Source: JAYZDP01 sp036337765
GTDB taxonomy: Bacteria > Acidobacteriota > Thermoanaerobaculia > Multivoradales > Multivoraceae
Assembly: GCA_036337765.1 (NCBI GenBank)
Contig: JAYZDP010000001.1
Location: 1 to 56,859 of the forward strand
DNA length: 56,859 nucleotides
Direction of reading: 5' to 3'
Part shown: positions 53,001 to 56,859 of the stretch, in pieces
Position numbering within the stretch: the stretch's first letter is position 1
How the letters are laid out: every line of letters starts with the position of its first letter
Position numbers and translations under genes: made by a program
Notes under the pieces: model-generated
The model's database searches: none
Told to the model about the DNA's origin: nothing
Seen by the model: only the letters and a program-made list of their open reading frames with translations

Positions 53001-53384
53001 TGCCGCCTCGAGTGCCGGAAGAGCCTCGTCCCGCCGGCCACTCCACAGCAGGATCGCCGCCTTGGCGGCAAGTAGATCTCCACGCCCGGGGGCCCGCGCC
53101 AGAGCTTCCGCGATCGCCTGGTCAGCTTCGTCGAAGCGCTGCTGGCGCAGTAGCGCGATGGCGAGGTTTGCATGTCCAAGGGGATCCTCGGGGTGAACTT
53201 CGATCAGGCTGCGGTACGACATTTCCGCCTCGATCGGCCGCTCGTTCTCGAGATGGGCGACCCCCTGGTGGCGAAGCTCGAGGGCTTCGGGTGGGGGCGT
53301 TGCCGAGGCCGCCGCCGCCCAGACTGCACTGGCCACTACGGCCCAGGCAGGAGCGGCCACGGCGGGGCAGAGGCGGCGGGCCAT
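50007..53384 (-). CDS. Large secreted TPR / VCBS (FG-GAP) / ASPIC-UnbV repeat protein
   Basis: 1125 residues. Signal peptide about 1-28; TPR repeats about 34-220. Seven calcium-type VCBS/FG-GAP blades lie between about 285 and 620 (DLDRDGGVDLA, DLDNDGDLELL, DLDRDGDVDLV, DFDNDGQPELA, DADNDGRLDLA, DLDGDGDLDLV and a weaker one). An ASPIC/UnbV-like segment follows (about 640-700: GSAIEIL, THFGLGN, VTWTNGV). The last 400 residues form an unassigned beta-rich region. CRTAC1-like propellers occur on outer surfaces. Function is unknown; it is the first gene of the minus-strand unit with the NSS symporter. Confidence 0.85.
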   Translation of the reverse strand: MARRLCPAVAAPAWAVVASAVWAAAASATPPPEALELRHQGVAHLENERPIEAEMSYRSLIEVHPEDPLGHANLAIALLRQQRFDEADQAIAEALARAPGRGDLLAAKAAILLWSGRRDEALPALEAAHAAAPTNLESLYALYRHASAMRGDQAEAAARQAIGRLRELVPENLFVLLKAGQIAVESGDRAGATSAYLRIRELVWQAPDPSEATLATLLDALEENDLAAANRPSRILDNLFRGTPLYTSSLAEIFTDIQGIPIAGFSDEEPATSFGSPVPIHLTVSHVDDAATTAVALVDLDRDGGVDLARLVSGTQPHLEIRLSADDLAVSGTTPAPALERLRPVDLDNDGDLELLAWGGGFAAWKRNAAGEWHSWQGVLGLDGVDFVALAPLDYDIEGDLDLAFVTSDGSALGLLRNTLEGPLEDIGQRVMPQGLDRPLSDLLATDLDRDGDVDLVGVGPAGVVFLDNLRQGRFGDRTAELLAVQGPAAATALSADFDNDGQPELALAGAVLTLLRRGELGFAPWEVQGDLPLRVTAPRDGDFGSMLALDADNDGRLDLALGGGSGFVLLTQPAPGVFVETSVLGELPAITGIATGDLDGDGDLDLVAGGPAGLHRLDNVGGHRNGWLEVELTGLNIENQKNNRYGMGSAIEILAGPATQFREATEPTTHFGLGNIGCPEVMKVTWTNGVPQNRLQVCGSERIVEEQVLKGSCPFLYTEDPDGVHFVTDLLWGAPLGMPVGEGVWAGADIDELIKVEGAWADSEGHYRLHITEELWEAAFFDLTRLHIVDHPVTLQTASNLRVIPGETVEDRILATAAVRPLAWARDGSGRDVTARVAARDEVYADGYPSGPYQGATPEPWSFRFGLGEAPASRVRLLLEGWIFPADASLNLALDQRATKPVLTRLEMRVGDEWQVLMPKMGHPAGKPKTMVVDTPALPAGVSELRIVSSKWLHWDRIAWSTSPADDRIREVATLAPASADLHFRGFSRPQRLTPNGPHIYDYDRAAPNSPWLGLPGSYTRYGNVRELLTEPDDRLVILAPGDELSLVFDASALPPPAPGWTRSVFLESHGWDKDADRNTWQGHQLEPLPFRAQSGYPWAAGEFYPDDPALRRYRAEWLTREVR

Positions 53385-53417
53385 GGGGGTGATTCTGGCA
53401 TACGATCACCGCCTGTC

Positions 53418-56117
53418 ATGGCAGCCTCCGAAGCTGACGAGTCGCCGCGGCGTGACGCAGACGTGCCGGGCGAGAACCGTCTCTACCTGATCGATGGCTA
53501 CAACGTCATCTTCCGGGCGTTCTACGCCCTGCCGCCGCTGTCGACGTCGAAGGGCGAGCCGACCAATGCCGTGTTGGGTTTCGTCAACATGCTTCGCAAG
53601 CTGCTGCGCGAGCAGGATCCCTCACTGGTCGGTGTGGCCTGGGACGTGTCGTCGAAGACCTTCCGCAAGGAAAAGTTCGAGGACTACAAGGCCAACCGGC
53701 GGCCGATGCCGGACGACCTACGGGCTCAGCTGCCGTGGATCCGCAGGTCCCTCGATGCGTTCCGCATTCCGATCCTCGAGATGGAGCGCTACGAGGCCGA
53801 CGACGTACTCGGCACCCTGGCCGCGAAGGCGTCAGCTGAGGGCTACGACGTGGTGCTGGTGAGCGCCGACAAGGATCTGATGCAGCTGGTGGGTGAGCGC
53901 ACGTTCATGCTGCACACGACTCGGGACAAGCTCTACGACGCGGCCCTGGTAGAGGAGGACTTCGGCGTTCCTCCGGAGCAGGTGGTCGAGGTGCTGGCGC
54001 TGATGGGCGACGCTGTCGACAACGTACCCGGTGTGCCTGGGATCGGCGAGAAGGGAGCCAAGAAGCTGATTCGGGAGCACGGTTCGGTCGAGGCACTGAT
54101 CGAGATCGCGTCCGAGTTGAAGTTCAAGAAGCACCGCGAGGGCCTGACCGAGCACGCCGACGAGGCCCGGCTGTCGAAGGAACTGGTCACGATCAAGACC
54201 GATCTCGACGTCGACTTCGATCCCAAGCAGCTGCTTTACGAGCCGCCGGATGCCAGCGCACTGGCCGAGCTTTATCGCGAGCTGGAGTTTTTCCCGCTGC
54301 TCAAGGAGCTCGAGGCCGAAGCTGGGATCTCGCTCGGGCCCGAGCTCGCACCGGCGACGGACGTCCAAAGCGCCTCCGAGTGGACCGAGGCCATCGCTCG
54401 GTTCGGCAATCGCATCGCGGTGGCGGTGATCGGCTCACCTGTGATCGGCCTGGCCGTCTGCTCCCTCTCCGCGGACGACGAGCAGGTCGTCTACGCAGAC
54501 TTCCGCACCACCGGGCTCTCGGAGGCCGCCGTCGATGCGGTGCGCGGCTGGCTTACCGCTGAAGGCCGCACCGTGGTCGGACACGACCTGAAGGAAGTGC
54601 TGCGATTCGCTGGGCATCGCGGCCGGGTCGCGGCGCGGCTGGCCGACACTATGCTGCTCGCCTACCTGCTGCGCTCCACGATCCGGGACTTCGCCTTCGA
54701 GGAGGTCTGCATGGAGCGGCTGCACGTACAGCCGCTCAAGGCCAAGGATGCGGGTTGGTCCAAGGGCGCTGAGCCGCTACCTGGCGATTCGAGTTTGCTG
54801 GCCTTCGCCGCGGAACGGGCGGCGCTTGCGGCCGCCCTCTACGAGCAGCTCGAGGAGGAGATGTCGCACGTTGGGCCGGCGTCTGCAGCGCTCGGCGTGT
54901 ACGACGAGATCGAGGCGCCACTCGTTCCTGTGCTCGTCGGCATGGAGGAAAGCGGCATCGAGGTCGACGTGGCCTTTCTCGAGACCATGTCAGGCGAGCT
55001 GGCGACCGACGTCGCCGCGCTCGAGACCGAGATCTACGAGATTGCGGGCGAGCAGTTCAATATCGGCTCGCCGCAACAGCTCGGCGCGATCATGTTCGAG
55101 AAGCTCGACTACCCGGTCCTGCGGCGTACTCGCAAGACCAAGAGCTACGCCACCGGAGCCGACGTCTTGGAGGAGCTCGAGGCGCGCGGCTTCGACCTGC
55201 CGGAGCGGGTCCTGCGCTACCGCGAATGGACCAAGCTCAAGTCGACCTACGTTGACGCTTTGCCGACCCTGGTCGCCGAGGACGGCCGCATCCACACGCG
55301 CTACGAGCAGGCCGTCGCCGCCACCGGCCGGCTGTCGTCCGTCAACCCGAACCTTCAGAACATCCCGATCCGGACCGAGGCCGGGCGCCGGATCCGTAGG
55401 GCCTTCTGCGCTTCCGAGGGAGCGCTGCTGCTGGTCGCGGACTACAGCCAGATCGAGCTAAGGGTGTTGGCCCACATCGCGCAGGAAGAAGCACTCGTCG
55501 ATGCCTTCCGCCGCGGCGAGGACATCCACAGCTCGACTGCTGCTCTGGTGTTCGGCGGCTCGCCCGATCTGGTCACTCCCGATCAGCGCCGTGCGGCGAA
55601 GGTGATCAACTTCGGCATCATCTACGGTATGAGCGCCTTCGGCCTGGCGCGCAACCTCGGCATCGAGCAGAAGGAAGCCAAGAGCTTCATCGAGGCCTAC
55701 TTCGATCGCTTTCCCGCAGTGCGCACGTATACCGAGGAAACCATCCACAGTGCCGAGCAAGAGGGCCGGGTCGACACTCTCTATGGGCGGGCACGCTGGC
55801 TGCCCGACATCCAGTCGAAGAACTGGAATCTGCGCGAGAACGCCAAGCGGATGGCGATCAACGCGCGCATTCAGGGCACGGCTGCCGACCTTCTGAAACG
55901 GGCGATGGTGGCCGTCGACGGGCGTCTACGCACAGAGTTTCCCTCGTCGGTGCTGCTCCTGACCGTGCATGACGAGTTGGTGGTCGAGGTCCCGGACTCC
56001 GACATCGGCGCTGTGACCGACCTCGTGACCTCGGAGATGGAGGGCGTCGAGAGCCTCGACGTTCCCTTGGTCGTTGAGGCCGGCAGCGGCCCGACTTGGT
56101 TCGAGGCCAAGGCCTGA
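53418..56117 (+). CDS. polA: DNA polymerase I
   Basis: 899 residues from ATG 53418. The 5' nuclease domain (about 15-310) has LIDGYNVIFRAFYAL, YEADDVLGTLA, SADKDLMQL and GIGEKGAKKL. The polymerase domain has motif A (VADYSQIELRVLAHI), the O helix RRAAKVINFGIIYGMS and motif C (LLTVHDELVVEVP). In the middle domain (about 320-500) the exo I residues Asp and Glu are absent (RIAVAVIGSPVIGLAVCS), though VGHDLKEVLRF and DTMLLAYLL remain. Proofreading is therefore probably lost, as in Taq-type enzymes. It serves Okazaki fragment processing and repair. The gene is divergent from the TPR/VCBS gene across only 33 bases. Confidence 0.96.
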   Translation: MAASEADESPRRDADVPGENRLYLIDGYNVIFRAFYALPPLSTSKGEPTNAVLGFVNMLRKLLREQDPSLVGVAWDVSSKTFRKEKFEDYKANRRPMPDDLRAQLPWIRRSLDAFRIPILEMERYEADDVLGTLAAKASAEGYDVVLVSADKDLMQLVGERTFMLHTTRDKLYDAALVEEDFGVPPEQVVEVLALMGDAVDNVPGVPGIGEKGAKKLIREHGSVEALIEIASELKFKKHREGLTEHADEARLSKELVTIKTDLDVDFDPKQLLYEPPDASALAELYRELEFFPLLKELEAEAGISLGPELAPATDVQSASEWTEAIARFGNRIAVAVIGSPVIGLAVCSLSADDEQVVYADFRTTGLSEAAVDAVRGWLTAEGRTVVGHDLKEVLRFAGHRGRVAARLADTMLLAYLLRSTIRDFAFEEVCMERLHVQPLKAKDAGWSKGAEPLPGDSSLLAFAAERAALAAALYEQLEEEMSHVGPASAALGVYDEIEAPLVPVLVGMEESGIEVDVAFLETMSGELATDVAALETEIYEIAGEQFNIGSPQQLGAIMFEKLDYPVLRRTRKTKSYATGADVLEELEARGFDLPERVLRYREWTKLKSTYVDALPTLVAEDGRIHTRYEQAVAATGRLSSVNPNLQNIPIRTEAGRRIRRAFCASEGALLLVADYSQIELRVLAHIAQEEALVDAFRRGEDIHSSTAALVFGGSPDLVTPDQRRAAKVINFGIIYGMSAFGLARNLGIEQKEAKSFIEAYFDRFPAVRTYTEETIHSAEQEGRVDTLYGRARWLPDIQSKNWNLRENAKRMAINARIQGTAADLLKRAMVAVDGRLRTEFPSSVLLLTVHDELVVEVPDSDIGAVTDLVTSEMEGVESLDVPLVVEAGSGPTWFEAKA

Positions 56118-56859
56118 GCCCAGTCGGTTTCTTCCGCCTGCAAGAACACGGCACGACCGTCGCACGCGAGGTGCGCGCGGGCCTGGTGACCTTTCTCACC
56201 ATGGCCTACATTCTGTTCGTCAATCCGCAGATCCTCAGCGAGACGGGGATGCCAGCCCGCGACGTAGCTGTGGCCACCGCGCTTGCCGCGGCGCTGGGCT
56301 CGGCAGTGATGGGCCTGTGGGCGCGCTACCCGTTCGCGCTCGCGCCTGGCATGGGACTCAACGCCTACTTCGCCTTCGGCGTCGTCGGAGCCTTGGGGAT
56401 CAGCTGGCAGGTCGGGCTCACGGCCGTGTTTTTGGAGGGCGTGCTGTTCGTCTTGCTCGCGGGCGCCGGCGTTCGGCGGGCGGTTCTTAACGCGGTGCCG
56501 ATGTCGGTGAAGCGCGCGGCCATGGTCGGGATCGGGCTCTTTCTCGCCTTCGTCGGCTTGCGCAACGGCGGCTGGGTGGTCGACGATCCGGCGACTCTCG
56601 TTGCCCTCGGCGACCCGTCGTCGGTGGAGGCACTTACGGCGATCGGGTGCCTCCTGGTAATGGTCGCGCTGACCCTGCGTAAGGTGCCAGGGGCGATCCT
56701 CGTCGGTGTCGTCCTCGGCTCCGGTGTCCTGTGGGCCGGTGGTCAGGCGCCGCTTCCAGAAGCACTGTGGAGCCTGCAGGTCTTCCCCCAGGAGACGTTG
56801 CTGGCTCTCGACCTGTCGGCGGTGTGGACGCGCGACCTGCTCGGCGCGATCCTGGCGCT
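56096..56859 (+). CDS. NCS2 family purine permease, N-terminal part (cut by window edge)
   Basis: About 254 residues visible. GFFRLQEHGTTV followed by GLVTFLTMAYILFVNPQIL and YPFALAPGMGLNAYFAF are hallmarks of the AzgA/PbuG branch, which imports adenine, guanine or hypoxanthine with protons. The start is uncertain: TTG 56096 overlaps the polA end by 22 bases, CTG 56114 is possible, and GTG 56171 would cut into the conserved N-terminus. The gene runs off the right end. Its tight join to polA suggests one transcript. Confidence 0.85.
   Translation, partial: MVRGQGLSPVGFFRLQEHGTTVAREVRAGLVTFLTMAYILFVNPQILSETGMPARDVAVATALAAALGSAVMGLWARYPFALAPGMGLNAYFAFGVVGALGISWQVGLTAVFLEGVLFVLLAGAGVRRAVLNAVPMSVKRAAMVGIGLFLAFVGLRNGGWVVDDPATLVALGDPSSVEALTAIGCLLVMVALTLRKVPGAILVGVVLGSGVLWAGGQAPLPEALWSLQVFPQETLLALDLSAVWTRDLLGAILA

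Overview
The window is about 57 kb of GC-rich, densely packed bacterial chromosome: 54 protein genes (two cut by the window edges), one decayed gene, and no rRNA, tRNA, CRISPR array or insertion sequence that I can see. Several traits together suggest an Acidobacteriota-like organism (perhaps Thermoanaerobaculia), but this is inference from gene style and not a placement. They are TPR/VCBS/ASPIC-UnbV secreted proteins, a MerR-type head fused to TPRs, a DUF1326 protein, Tat-exported oxidoreductase parts, and a bacterial mevalonate pathway with archaeal-looking enzymes.

Left part (1-24 kb). A split DsbD-type thiol relay (minus strand) sits divergently from an aspartate aminotransferase and a site-2 protease. 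A Tat-exported molybdenum hydroxylase operon follows (2Fe-2S, Mo and FAD subunits) and ends in a 71-residue cysteine-rich protein. Next come two secreted unknowns, a YedK/HMCES-type SRAP protein, a STAS protein, and a TCA/nucleotide block (icd, sucC, sucD, ndk). The minus strand then carries a sugar-type ABC permease and binding protein without an ATPase, an AcuI-type reductase and an Lrp regulator. A YeiH transporter, a fused EutB-EutC ethanolamine ammonia-lyase with a Tat/lipoprotein leader, a MerR-TPR protein and infC (AUC start) complete the section.

Middle (23-33 kb). SDR and VOC enzymes are followed by a sodium:solute symporter with a small four-helix membrane partner. Then come a decayed amidohydrolase, a cupin, NudC, an aminotransferase, a ferritin-like protein, a secreted protein and moaA.

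Right part (33-46.5 kb) is the most notable block: thirteen tightly spaced plus-strand genes. They are shc, hpnH, hpnA, hpnG (hopanoid making), fni, HMG-CoA reductase, mevalonate kinase, a GHMP decarboxylase, isopentenyl phosphate kinase and squalene synthase, followed by a metallo-beta-lactamase-fold hydrolase, a Tat-type glycosylasparaginase and a DtxR regulator. No phosphomevalonate kinase is present, isopentenyl phosphate kinase is, and the decarboxylase has lost the second lysine of its KYWGK motif. The simplest reading is the alternative mevalonate route (mevalonate, mevalonate phosphate, isopentenyl phosphate, IPP) feeding squalene and hopanoids from one operon.

Convergent to it is a four-gene minus-strand unit with overlapping or closely spaced genes: a large TPR/VCBS protein, a sodium:neurotransmitter-type symporter, an M24 peptidase and a very divergent squalene/phytoene-synthase-like protein. 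DNA polymerase I, whose proofreading site looks lost, and the start of an NCS2 permease close the window.
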